Made by a program: the position numbers and the translations under genes | DNA from: Tropicibacter alexandrii | Lineage (GTDB): Bacteria > Pseudomonadota > Alphaproteobacteria > Rhodobacterales > Rhodobacteraceae | Length of the DNA stretch: 64,000 nt | NCBI RefSeq assembly: GCF_003667315.2 | Contig: NZ_RCTZ02000002.1 | Location: 186,001-250,000, forward strand | Reading direction: 5' to 3' | In this document: one piece after another, positions 53,760-62,214 of the stretch | How positions within the stretch are numbered: position 1 is the first letter of the stretch | Layout: each line of letters starts with the position of its first letter | Notes under the pieces: generated by a model | Told to the model about the DNA's origin: nothing | Seen by the model: the letters and a program-made list of their open reading frames with translations, nothing else | The model's database searches: none

Positions 53760-54722
53760 ATGGAAAAGACCGCCTCTATGCCCACCGACACCACCTTGCC
53801 GCCGCCACGCCCCTCGCGGCTGTCGCGGCTGCGCGAGAGTGACCTGTGGTATTCGTTCCGCGCGCACCCTTCGGCGATCTTTGCCGTGGCACTGTTGGCA
53901 CTGGTGGCGGTGACCGCGTTCCTGGCGCCGCTGATCGCGCCCCAGAACCCCTATGACCTCGCCGCCCTTGTACTGTGGAATTCCGAGATTCCGCCGATCT
54001 GGGATGCGGCTGGCCAATGGCCCTTCGTTCTGGGCACCGATACGCAGGGGCGCGACGTTCTGTCGGCGGTGCTCTATGGATCGCGTATCTCGCTGATCAT
54101 CGGGTTTTCCTCGGTCATGCTGGCGCTTGTGGTGGGCCTGACTCTGGGCCTGATCGCGGGGTATTTCGGCGGCTGGATCGACAATGTGATCATGCGGATC
54201 GGCGATGTGCTGCTGTCGATGCCCTTCATCCTGATCGCCATCCTGATCACCGCCATCGCCAGCGCCTCGCTGCCCACGGGTCTCAAGGACGTTCTGGCCG
54301 CGCCGATCCTGATCTTTGCCATCGCCGTGCCGTCTTGGGTGCAATACGCGCGCACGGTGCGGGCGTCGGCCATGGTCGAGGCAAAAAAGGAATACGTGCA
54401 GGCCGCGCGCCTGATCCGGGTGAAATCCTGGCGCATCATGCTGCATCACATCCTGCCCAACTGCCTGACGCCGATCATGGTGGCGGCGACGCTGAACTTC
54501 GGTCTCGCGATCCTGTCCGAGGCGACGCTGTCCTTCCTCGGCGTGGGCATGCCGCCGGATCAACCCTCGCTCGGGACGCTGATCCGGATCGGCAACCAGT
54601 ACCTGTTTTCGGGCCTATGGTGGATCGTGGTCTTTCCGTCTGTCCAGCTTTGCCTGATCGTGCTGTCGGTCAACATGATCGGCGACTGGCTGCGCGACGC
54701 CCTCAACCCCAAACTGCGGTGA
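53760..54722 (+). CDS. ABC transporter permease, DppC type
   Basis: A 320-residue permease. It has the DppC/OppC N-terminus (LWYSFRAHPSAIFAVALLALVAVTAFLAPLIAP), FVLGTDTQGRDVLSAVLYGSRISL, and the EAA loop KKEYVQAARLIRVKSWRIMLHHILPNCLTPIMV, read in parts. The ATG at 53760 was preferred to 53739 because GGAG lies six bases upstream. The stop overlaps the next gene by GTGA. Confidence 0.92.
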   Translation: MEKTASMPTDTTLPPPRPSRLSRLRESDLWYSFRAHPSAIFAVALLALVAVTAFLAPLIAPQNPYDLAALVLWNSEIPPIWDAAGQWPFVLGTDTQGRDVLSAVLYGSRISLIIGFSSVMLALVVGLTLGLIAGYFGGWIDNVIMRIGDVLLSMPFILIAILITAIASASLPTGLKDVLAAPILIFAIAVPSWVQYARTVRASAMVEAKKEYVQAARLIRVKSWRIMLHHILPNCLTPIMVAATLNFGLAILSEATLSFLGVGMPPDQPSLGTLIRIGNQYLFSGLWWIVVFPSVQLCLIVLSVNMIGDWLRDALNPKLR

Positions 54723-55909
54723 ACAAAGTGACCTCAACGACTCTCAAGAACGTGCGCCCGATGGGCGGCCCCGCCACAGACCTGCATATCGTCGACGGCA
54801 TATTCGTGGCCGAAGCCACGGAGGCAGCTGACGTGATCGACGGCGGCGGGCGCATCCTGATCCCCGGCATGATCGAGGCGCACACCCATCTCGACAAATC
54901 TCTGCTGGGCTTGCCTTGGTACCGCAACGAGGTCGGCCCGCGCCTGATCGACAAGATCAACAACGAACGCGAGGTCAAGGTCTCGCTGGGCCTCGACCCG
55001 CAAGTGCAAAGCGAACGCCATGCCATCCTCGCCATGTCGCACGGCTGCACCCATATCCGCAGCCATGTCGACGTGGACACCCACCACGGGCTGGCCGGGA
55101 TCGAGGGCGTCATGGCCACCCGGGACAAGCTGGCCGGGATGGTGGATATCCAGATCGTGGCCTTTCCGCAGTCCGGCATGATGACCCGCCCGGGCACCGC
55201 CGAGCTGATGGACGAGGCGCTAGCGATGGGCGCGGATCTGGTGGGAGGCATCGACCCTTGCGGGATGGAACACGATCCCAAGGGCCATCTCGACACGGTC
55301 TTTGCGCTGGCCGAGAAGCACGGCAAGCCGGTGGACATCCATCTGCACGAACGTGACTCGCTTGGCTGGTTCTCGATGGAGGAAATCATCGACCGGACCG
55401 TGGCCTTGGGCATGCAGGGCAGGGTGGCGATTTCCCATGCCTTCTGCCTTGGGGCCGTGGACCGGGCCTATGTGACCGGCCTTCAGGAAAAGCTGGCCGA
55501 GAACCGCATTCACATCCTGACGACCGCGCCCGCCTCGGCCCCGGTGCCGCTGGTCAAGGAGTTGCACGCCCATGGCATCCTGACAGGCGCGGGCTGCGAC
55601 GGCATCCGCGATACGTGGGGGCCTTACGGCAATTCGGACATGTTGGAAAAGGCGATGCATATCGGCATGCGCAACAACCTGCGCCGCGATGACGAGATGG
55701 AACTCGCGCTCGACATTTGCACCTTTGGCGGGGCGGCGATCATGGAGGTCGAAGGTTACGGGCTGGAAATCGGCTGCCGCGCCGATTGCCTGTTGGTCGA
55801 GGGCGAAACGCTGGCCGAGGCCATCGTCACCCACGCGCCGCGCAAGCTGGTGCTGAAGGGCGGCAAGGTCATCGCGCGCGACGGTGCTTGCGTGATCGAG
55901 GCGCCGTGA
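54719..55909 (+). CDS. Amidohydrolase, cytosine-deaminase-like
   Basis: A 396-residue metal-dependent hydrolase of the CodA-like branch. It has the HTHLDKSLLG metal motif, HVDVDTHHGLAGIEGVM, DLQIVAFP-like DIQIVAFPQSGM, DIHLHERDS with the catalytic Glu, ISHAFCLG, and GCDGIRDTWGPYGNSDML with the metal Asp. Relatives deaminate cytosine, isoguanine or other ring-amino compounds. The GTG at 54719 overlaps the permease stop. Specificity is unknown, and it acts on the compound imported by the flanking ABC system. Confidence 0.85.
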   Translation: MNKVTSTTLKNVRPMGGPATDLHIVDGIFVAEATEAADVIDGGGRILIPGMIEAHTHLDKSLLGLPWYRNEVGPRLIDKINNEREVKVSLGLDPQVQSERHAILAMSHGCTHIRSHVDVDTHHGLAGIEGVMATRDKLAGMVDIQIVAFPQSGMMTRPGTAELMDEALAMGADLVGGIDPCGMEHDPKGHLDTVFALAEKHGKPVDIHLHERDSLGWFSMEEIIDRTVALGMQGRVAISHAFCLGAVDRAYVTGLQEKLAENRIHILTTAPASAPVPLVKELHAHGILTGAGCDGIRDTWGPYGNSDMLEKAMHIGMRNNLRRDDEMELALDICTFGGAAIMEVEGYGLEIGCRADCLLVEGETLAEAIVTHAPRKLVLKGGKVIARDGACVIEAP

Positions 55910-57345
55910 TGAAGGGAAGGACGCTTCTTTCGGCCCGCTGGGTCATTGGTCATCGGGGCGGGCGCCATGTGGTGTATGAGCATGGCGTTGTCGTGATCGA
56001 GGGCACCGATGTGCTGCATGTCGGCGCCTCTTTCGACGGCGAGGTGGCACGGCGTATCGACTATGGCGAGGCCGTGATCTCGCCCGGGTTCATCGATCTG
56101 GATGCGCTCTCGGACCTGGACACGACGATACTGGGGTTCGACAACGGGCCTGCCTGGAAAAAGGGGCGCGTCTGGCCCGAGAGCTACGTCGCGCGCGGCC
56201 CCTACGAGATGTATGACCCGGAGGAACTGGCCTTTCAGAAACGCCACGCCTTCGCGCAACTGATCCGCAATGGCATCACCACCGCGCTGCCCATCGCCTC
56301 GCTGTTCTACCGTGCGTGGGGCGAGACGGTGGCAGAGTTCGACGCCGCAGCCGAAGCCGCAAAGGCGCTTGGCCTGCGGGTCTATCTTGGCCCCGCCTAT
56401 CGCACCGGCGGGCAGGTCACGGACACGGCTGGCACCATTCGCGCGGTCTATGACGAGGCGCGCGGTCTGGCCGGGCTGGAGGACGCGGCGGAGTTCGCAA
56501 AGCGCATAGACGGCGCCGCTGGGGGCCTTATCCGCGCGATGTTCGCGCCGGACCGGATCGAGACCTGTACCGAGACACTTCTGCGCCGCACGGCCGAGAT
56601 CGCCTCGGACATGGGTGCGCCCGTTCGTCAGCATTGCTGCCAGTCACCGACAGAGCTGCGGCTGGTGCGCGAACAGCATGACAGCCCCCCGATCGAATGG
56701 CTTCACCAAATCGAGGCGTTGCGTGCCAACTGGCTGTTGCCCCATGGGACCCACGCGACCGACGCCGAGTTCGACCTGATCGCGGAGGCCGGGGCGACGC
56801 TGGTCCATTGCCCACTGGTCGCCGCGCGCCATGGCGGGATGCTGAACAGCTTTCCCAAGCTGCGGGGCAGGGGGATCAATATCGGGTTGGGCACCGACAC
56901 CCACCCCGCCGACATGATCCTGAACATGCAGATCGGCATGATGACCGCACGGCTGTCGGACGGCATGGACTCGATCCGCTCCGAGGACATGTATGACGCG
57001 GCCACGCTGGGTGGCGCGCAGGCGCTGAACCGCTCCGATCTGGGCCGTCTCGCCCTCGGTGCCAAGGCCGATATCGCCGTGATCGACCTGCGCCACGCTC
57101 TGCAGACACCTGACCCGGTGCAGACGCTGATGACCGGGGGATCGGGCCGTGACGTGCGGGATGTCTGGATCGACGGGCGGCAGGTCATGGCCGATCGCGT
57201 GATCCCCGGTATCGACGAGAGCGCCGATGCCACCCGCGCCCAAGCGCAGTTCAACGGGTTGATCGCCAAGTACCCCGAGCGCACCACGGGTCACCCGCCG
57301 GTGTCCCAGATATTCACCCCCAGCTACGAGAGGGCCACGCCATGA
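55909..57345 (+). CDS. Amidohydrolase, chlorohydrolase/guanine-deaminase-like, with altered first metal motif
   Basis: A 478-residue protein of the TRZ/ATZ-type amidohydrolases. Several family positions are present: LLPHGTHATDAEFDLI, VHCPLVAARHGGML and GLGTDTHPADM. The first metal motif, normally HxH just after PGxVD, is missing: PGFIDLDALSDLDTTIL has Asp residues instead. The HxHxxE segment reads RQHCCQSPTE. Either metal binding is rearranged or it is not a classical deaminase. TGATG overlap upstream and ATGA downstream tie it to the operon. Confidence 0.83.
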   Translation: MKGRTLLSARWVIGHRGGRHVVYEHGVVVIEGTDVLHVGASFDGEVARRIDYGEAVISPGFIDLDALSDLDTTILGFDNGPAWKKGRVWPESYVARGPYEMYDPEELAFQKRHAFAQLIRNGITTALPIASLFYRAWGETVAEFDAAAEAAKALGLRVYLGPAYRTGGQVTDTAGTIRAVYDEARGLAGLEDAAEFAKRIDGAAGGLIRAMFAPDRIETCTETLLRRTAEIASDMGAPVRQHCCQSPTELRLVREQHDSPPIEWLHQIEALRANWLLPHGTHATDAEFDLIAEAGATLVHCPLVAARHGGMLNSFPKLRGRGINIGLGTDTHPADMILNMQIGMMTARLSDGMDSIRSEDMYDAATLGGAQALNRSDLGRLALGAKADIAVIDLRHALQTPDPVQTLMTGGSGRDVRDVWIDGRQVMADRVIPGIDESADATRAQAQFNGLIAKYPERTTGHPPVSQIFTPSYERATP

Positions 57346-58334
57346 GCGATGTCGTTCTCGACGTGCGGAACCTGCGCGTCGAATTTCCCACCCGAAAGGG
57401 CGTGCTGGTCGCCGTCGATGATATCTCGTTGCAGATCCGCCGCGGTGAAATCCTTGGCGTCGTTGGGGAATCCGGCGCAGGCAAATCCATGACCGGCATG
57501 TCGATCCTCGGCCTGCTGGAGCCGCCGGGGCGGATTGCCGCTGGCAGCATCCACCTGTCCGGCGACCGGATCGATGACCTTGATGATCGCGCCATGCAGG
57601 CCGTGCGCGGCCGCCGGATCGGCGCGATCTTTCAGGACCCGCTGACCTCGCTCAACCCGCTGTTTCGCGTGGGCGATCAACTGGTAGAGACCATCCGCTT
57701 GCACACCGATTTGGACAAGCGCCAAGCCCGCGACCGCGCCAAGGACCTGATGCGCGAGGTGGGCATACCGGCGGTCGAGGAACGGATCGACAGTTATCCG
57801 CACCAGTTCTCGGGCGGGATGCGGCAGCGGATCGTCATCGCGCTGGCGCTGTGCGCCGAGCCCGAATTGATCGTGGCGGATGAGCCGACCACCGCGCTCG
57901 ACGTTTCGATTCAGGCGCAGATCACCGCGCTGCTGAAGCGCCTATGCCGCGAACGGGGCACGGCGGTGATGCTGGTCACGCATGATATGGGTGTGATTGC
58001 CGAGACCGCCGACCGGGTCGCCGTGATGTATGCCGGGCGGCTGGTTGAAATCGGCAAGGTCGAGGACGTGGTCCGCCGCCCACAGCACCCTTATACCATC
58101 GGGCTCATGGGCTCGATCCCGTCTTTGCGCAAGGACGTGGAGGAATTGCAGATGATCCCCGGCGCGATGCCGCGGCTGAACGCCATTCCGCCGGGCTGCG
58201 CCTTCAACCCCCGCTGCACGCAGGCCGGGCCACGGTGCCGCGCCGAGGTCCCCCGGATTCCCGGCGGCCACAGCACCGGGGCCGCCTGCTGGCTGGCCCA
58301 GACCGGAACCGTCGAAAAGGGAGAAGCCGCATGA
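57342..58334 (+). CDS. ABC transporter ATPase, DppD type
   Basis: A 330-residue ATPase with Walker A GESGAGKSM, signature FSGGMRQR, Walker B LIVADEPTTALD and H-loop LVTHDMGVI. It has the C-terminal oligopeptide-transporter extension with cysteines (GCAFNPRCTQAGPRC), which in Opp/Dpp ATPases can hold an iron-sulfur cluster. It pairs with the DppF-type ATPase directly downstream (ATGA overlap). Confidence 0.94.
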   Translation: MSDVVLDVRNLRVEFPTRKGVLVAVDDISLQIRRGEILGVVGESGAGKSMTGMSILGLLEPPGRIAAGSIHLSGDRIDDLDDRAMQAVRGRRIGAIFQDPLTSLNPLFRVGDQLVETIRLHTDLDKRQARDRAKDLMREVGIPAVEERIDSYPHQFSGGMRQRIVIALALCAEPELIVADEPTTALDVSIQAQITALLKRLCRERGTAVMLVTHDMGVIAETADRVAVMYAGRLVEIGKVEDVVRRPQHPYTIGLMGSIPSLRKDVEELQMIPGAMPRLNAIPPGCAFNPRCTQAGPRCRAEVPRIPGGHSTGAACWLAQTGTVEKGEAA

Positions 58335-59305
58335 CCCTGCGCCCCGATGCCATTCTCGAAGTGGACGCCCTCGAACGCCGCTTTGACGTCTCCGCGCCGT
58401 GGCTCAACCGCCTGATCGAGCGCAAGCCGCGTCGTACCCTGCGCGCCGTCGATGGCGTCGATTTCATCATCCGCCGCGGTCAGACACTGGCTTTGGTCGG
58501 GGAAAGCGGTTGCGGCAAGAGCACCATCGCCAAACTGGTCACAGGGCTGCATGCGCCCTCGGGTGGCAATATCCGATTCCACGGCGACCGCGACCGGCTT
58601 CAGATGATCTTTCAGGACCCTTTTGCCAGCCTGAACCCGCGTTGGCGCGTGGCACGGATCATCGCAGAACCGCTGCGCACCCTGCGACCAGAAACGCCCG
58701 AGGCAGAAGTCTCTGCCCGTGTCGACGAGTTGTTGCGCACCGTGGGGCTGGCCCCTGCGGACGGGCTGAAATTCCCGCACGAGTTCTCTGGCGGGCAGCG
58801 GCAGCGGATATCCATTGCCCGCGCCCTTGCCGGTGAGCCCGAGTTTCTGGTCTGTGACGAGCCCACCTCGGCCTTGGATGTCTCGGTGCAGGCGCAGGTT
58901 CTGAACCTGATGAAACGCCTTCAGAAGGAGATGGAGCTGACCTATCTCTTCATCAGCCACGACCTGAGCGTCGTGCGGCACATGGCTGATGTCATCGCGG
59001 TGATGTACCTTGGCCGCATCGTCGAAATCCAGCCGACAGCGGATTTGTTCGCCAACCCGTTGCACCCCTACACAAGGCTGCTGCTGGAGACGATCCCGGA
59101 CCTCGAAGCGCCCAAACGTGACCGCGCCCCGATGGGCGGGGAAGTGCCCTCGCCGGTTTCGCCGCCGCCGGGGTGCAGCTTTCATCCGCGCTGCCCGCTG
59201 GCCTTCGAGCGATGCAAGCAGGAACGCCCTGAACGGCGTAGCCATGTCCACAACCGCCGCGTCGCCTGTTTCGCGGCCGAAGAAGGAGGCCCCGATGTAC
59301 GATGA
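58331..59305 (+). CDS. ABC transporter ATPase, DppF type
   Basis: A 324-residue ATPase. It has Walker A GESGCGKST, signature FSGGQRQR, Walker B LVCDEPTSALD, H-loop FISHDLSVV, and the C-terminal GCSFHPRCPLAFERC extension. It completes the five-subunit importer. Its end overlaps the deaminase gene by 11 bases. Confidence 0.94.
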   Translation: MTLRPDAILEVDALERRFDVSAPWLNRLIERKPRRTLRAVDGVDFIIRRGQTLALVGESGCGKSTIAKLVTGLHAPSGGNIRFHGDRDRLQMIFQDPFASLNPRWRVARIIAEPLRTLRPETPEAEVSARVDELLRTVGLAPADGLKFPHEFSGGQRQRISIARALAGEPEFLVCDEPTSALDVSVQAQVLNLMKRLQKEMELTYLFISHDLSVVRHMADVIAVMYLGRIVEIQPTADLFANPLHPYTRLLLETIPDLEAPKRDRAPMGGEVPSPVSPPPGCSFHPRCPLAFERCKQERPERRSHVHNRRVACFAAEEGGPDVR

Positions 59306-59792
59306 AACCTTCTTGCGCCGCGCGATCGAGATCTCGGCGCAGGCTGTTGAAATCCCCGGCACCGAGCCATTTGGCGCGGTCATCGTCAAAGATGGCAAGA
59401 TTGTTGGAGAGGGGATCAATCGGTCCGTCATGAACCATGATCCGACGTCGCATGGAGAAACCGAAGCGATCCGCGATGCCTGCCGAAATCTTGGCACCAT
59501 CGATCTGCGTGGCTGCGTCCTTTATTCCAGCTGCGAGCCATGCGCGCTTTGCGTGGCGGCGATGAACATTGCCGGAATTGCCACGCTGTATTACGCCGCC
59601 GATATGGTACAGGCCGGAGACGCCCTTGGCGATCTGCCAGAGGCGGCGCGTTTTCCGGTGGATGTGGATCGTTTGACGCATGAATGCGGACACGCGGTCA
59701 CGGAGCGTTTCATGCCGTCCGAACAGCATCTGGATGCAGACGCGACAGCCGTTCTGCACGATTGGGCCAGTCACGCGCGTTCAAGGCTTTGA
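59295..59792 (+). CDS. Nucleobase-type deaminase (cytidine/guanine deaminase fold)
   Basis: A 165-residue zinc deaminase. The zinc/catalytic motifs are HGETEA (His plus catalytic Glu) and SSCEPCALC (PCxxC). The layout fits the guanine deaminase / tRNA adenosine deaminase branch. The ATG at 59295 has a strong AAGGAGG site. It is the last gene of the importer operon and the third deaminase-like protein in it. Substrate is unknown; a free purine-, pterin- or pyrimidine-like ring is likely. Confidence 0.88.
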   Translation: MYDETFLRRAIEISAQAVEIPGTEPFGAVIVKDGKIVGEGINRSVMNHDPTSHGETEAIRDACRNLGTIDLRGCVLYSSCEPCALCVAAMNIAGIATLYYAADMVQAGDALGDLPEAARFPVDVDRLTHECGHAVTERFMPSEQHLDADATAVLHDWASHARSRL

Positions 59793-59924
59793 TCGCGCGC
59801 CTGCGTTTCTGGGCATTGCTATCCGGGGGAAGGGCTTTGCATTCGCATGACCGTCTGCCCGATATACACAGTGTTGGGGGAGAACAGGTTCGTCCCTTCA
59901 CGCCCCGTTGTCGCGCTCTGTTGT

Positions 59925-59944
59925 AAAAACGCCCCCAAGAGGCG
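59925..59944 (-). terminator. Probable terminator of the lacI gene
   Basis: Read on the minus strand, CGCCTC-TTG-GGGGCG forms a six-pair stem (one G-T pair) followed by TTTTT (plus-strand A-run 59925-59929). It lies about 90 bases after the lacI stop. No gene was found between 59793 and 60031. Confidence 0.6.
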
Positions 59945-60031
59945 GCATCGAACTGCCTCGCGTTCAATTCACCGGCCATCGCCCCCGGCTGTTCCCTCTG
60001 ATCAGAGGCACGCGCCCGGTCGCGCGATGCC

Positions 60032-61054
60032 TTAGGGCAGTGGCGCGGTCGACTTTCTCGGGATCAAGCTCGGCGTCGTCTTCTTGATCGTGGCCACACC
60101 GTCCTCGTCAAACAGAAGCTGCAACGCGATCTCGGCTACGCGGTCAAACGGCACCTGAACTGTCGACAGAGGGACCGGCAGCCGACTGACGATCGGGATG
60201 TCGTTGTAACCGACGAGAGAGACGTCGCCGGGCACCGACAAACCGGCATGCGCGATCGCCGACATGCTGCCGATGGCCGTGTTGTCATTGACCGCAAATA
60301 TCGCCGTCGGCGGCTTGGCCAAGGCGAGAAGGGTACGCGCTGCCGTTTCACCGGATTCGATGCTGAAGGTGGAAGGCACGATCAGGTCCGCCGCTTCCTC
60401 GATCCCCGCCTCGGCAAGCGCTTGCCGATAGCCCGCGAGACGGCCAAGAGCGCTGGTCGCATAATCCGGCCCGGCGATGATGCCGATGCGTCGATGGCCG
60501 AGGTCGATCAGGTGACGCGTTGCAAGGTAGCCGCCAAGCTGGTCGTCGCCGACGGATGCGGCGCTTGACCCATTGTGGCGCAGGGCAAAGACAAAAGGCA
60601 CGCCGCGATCCCGCAATTCGTCTGCGAAATCATCGCCCTCCCGGGCGGTGGTCAGGATCAAACCGTCGACGCCACGTCGGATGAGGGCCTCGGCGGCCTT
60701 GCGGCTGGCCTCGGGGTTGTCGTCGGTGGTCGCGACGATGGCGAAGCGGCCCTGTTGTGCGGCGGCGGCGCTGACGGCCTCGTAGAACATCGCCATCACG
60801 GTGTCGGTCAATCGCGGCACGATCACCCCGATCGTCCCCGTCGACCCGCGCCGGAGATTCGCGGCGGAGAGGTCGCGGACATAGCCAAGGCGACGCGCGA
60901 CCTCGCGCACATGCCGGGCCTTGGGCGAGTCGGAGTTGGGAAACCGTTCGTCCAGCATTCTGGAAACCGATGACTTCGAAACTCCGGACTCCCGCGCAAC
61001 ATCGTGAAGCGTCACCCGACCCTTTGATCTTACTTCTGTTTCTTCACCTGCCAT
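60032..61054 (-). CDS. LacI-family transcriptional regulator
   Basis: A 340-residue regulator. The HTH at residues about 14-65 (VTLHDVARESGVSKSSVSRMLDERF) includes the hinge helix region. A periplasmic-binding-like sugar domain follows (TIGVIVPRLTDTVMAMFYEAV, GLILTTAREG, RHLIDLGHRRIGIIAGPD, IFAVNDNTAIGSM). The ATG at 61054 follows GAGGGA; an upstream frame is open but implausible. A perfect palindrome in the divergent region is its probable operator. Confidence 0.92.
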   Translation of the reverse strand: MAGEETEVRSKGRVTLHDVARESGVSKSSVSRMLDERFPNSDSPKARHVREVARRLGYVRDLSAANLRRGSTGTIGVIVPRLTDTVMAMFYEAVSAAAAQQGRFAIVATTDDNPEASRKAAEALIRRGVDGLILTTAREGDDFADELRDRGVPFVFALRHNGSSAASVGDDQLGGYLATRHLIDLGHRRIGIIAGPDYATSALGRLAGYRQALAEAGIEEAADLIVPSTFSIESGETAARTLLALAKPPTAIFAVNDNTAIGSMSAIAHAGLSVPGDVSLVGYNDIPIVSRLPVPLSTVQVPFDRVAEIALQLLFDEDGVATIKKTTPSLIPRKSTAPLP

Positions 61055-61125
61055 GGGTCCCTCTGCACGCCGTGTTGGCCGTTTCCTCGAAACTATCACT
61101 TGACAGGCCTCGCTGGCAATGCATT

Positions 61126-61155
61126 TTTGGGAACGTTCCCGCAAACGTTCCCAAA
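61126..61155. promoter_or_regulatory. LacI operator upstream of the kdgD-like gene
   Basis: GGGAACGTTCCC (61129-61140) is a perfect 12-bp palindrome with the CG centre typical of LacI operators. A wider inverted pair, TTTGGGAACGTT (61126-61137) with AACGTTCCCAAA (61144-61155), overlaps it. A TTGACA -35-like hexamer lies at 61100-61105. Confidence 0.78.
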
Positions 61156-61211
61156 GAGGATTGACGCAGCGGGTCAGCCAAAGTTGAATCGCATCTGGAG
61201 GAGTTTCCGAC

Positions 61212-62153
61212 ATGCAACCCATGGACCTTCGCGGCCTCAGCCCCGCACCCGTCACCGCCTTCAAGAAGGACGGCTCGCTCGACATCGAGGCCAACGTCCG
61301 CATCGCCAAATGGCTCGCCAGCTTCGAGGACGTGAAGTCCATGGTGATCCTCGGTCACGCAGGCGAGGGCACCTTCCTGACCGCGGATGAGCGGCTTGAA
61401 CTGATCCGCGCCTACAAGGACGCGGTCGATGTGCCGATCATCGCGGGCATCACCGGCGAAGGCACCAAGGTTGCCGCCGAAGAGGCCAAGCGGTCCTTCG
61501 ATGCGGGTGCCACCGGTGCGCTGGTCTATCCGAACCACGGCTGGCTGCGCTTCGGCTTCCAGAAGGGCGCGCCGCAGGACCGCTACAAGGCGATCTACGA
61601 AGAGGGTGGCCTTCAGACGATCCTGTTCCAGTATCCCGATGCGACCAAGGCGTCCTACGATCTGGACACCCAGCTTGAGATCGCCGCGCAGCCGGGCTGC
61701 GTCGCCACCAAGAACGGCGTGCGCAACATGAAGCGCTGGTATGTCGAGATCCCCGAGCTGAAGAAGGCGCAGCCGGACCTGCAGATCCTGTCCTGCCATG
61801 ACGAGTGGCTGCTGCCGACGATGTTCGACGTCGATGGCCTGCTGGTGGGCTATGGCAACATCGCGCCGGAACTGCTGATCGACCTGATCAAGGCGGGCAA
61901 GGCGCAGGACTATCCGACCGCCCGCAAGGTGTTCGAACAGCTGCTGCCGGTCACCCGCGCCGTCTATCACCGTGGCTCGCACATGGAAGGCACCGTCGCG
62001 CTGAAAATCGGTCTGCGCCATCGCGGCCTGCTCGACAACGCCACGATCCGCGAACCGCTGAAGGACCTCGGCGAAGCTGCCGAGCGCGAGATCGAAGCCG
62101 CCTTCGATGCTGCCGGGATCGGTCGCGTCGATCTGGCGATGGCTGCCGAATAA
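61212..62153 (+). CDS. kdgD: DapA-family dehydratase/aldolase, probable 5-dehydro-4-deoxyglucarate dehydratase
   Basis: A 313-residue class I enzyme of the dihydrodipicolinate synthase superfamily. Schiff-base lysine is Lys167 (CVATKNGVRN). The active-site tyrosine is Tyr141 (LFQYPDA). The substrate loop reads GHAGEGTFLT. Relatives convert 5-keto-4-deoxyglucarate to 2-ketoglutarate semialdehyde, releasing water and CO2. The TRAP transporter and LacI regulator around it favour a sugar-acid role, but other keto-acid substrates are possible. The ribosome site is GGAGGAG. Confidence 0.78.
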   Translation: MQPMDLRGLSPAPVTAFKKDGSLDIEANVRIAKWLASFEDVKSMVILGHAGEGTFLTADERLELIRAYKDAVDVPIIAGITGEGTKVAAEEAKRSFDAGATGALVYPNHGWLRFGFQKGAPQDRYKAIYEEGGLQTILFQYPDATKASYDLDTQLEIAAQPGCVATKNGVRNMKRWYVEIPELKKAQPDLQILSCHDEWLLPTMFDVDGLLVGYGNIAPELLIDLIKAGKAQDYPTARKVFEQLLPVTRAVYHRGSHMEGTVALKIGLRHRGLLDNATIREPLKDLGEAAEREIEAAFDAAGIGRVDLAMAAE

Positions 62154-62166
62154 ACGTCAAATCGTT

Positions 62167-62191
62167 TGCCCCCGGTCCACCACCGGGGGCA
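62167..62191 (+). terminator. Perfect 10-bp hairpin between kdgD-like and TAXI genes
   Basis: TGCCCCCGGT (62167-62176) and ACCGGGGGCA (62182-62191) pair perfectly around a five-base loop. There is no T-run. It is likely to attenuate or protect the upstream message rather than fully terminate. Confidence 0.6.
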
Positions 62192-62214
62192 TCGTCACAT
62201 AAAGGGAGGAAACC

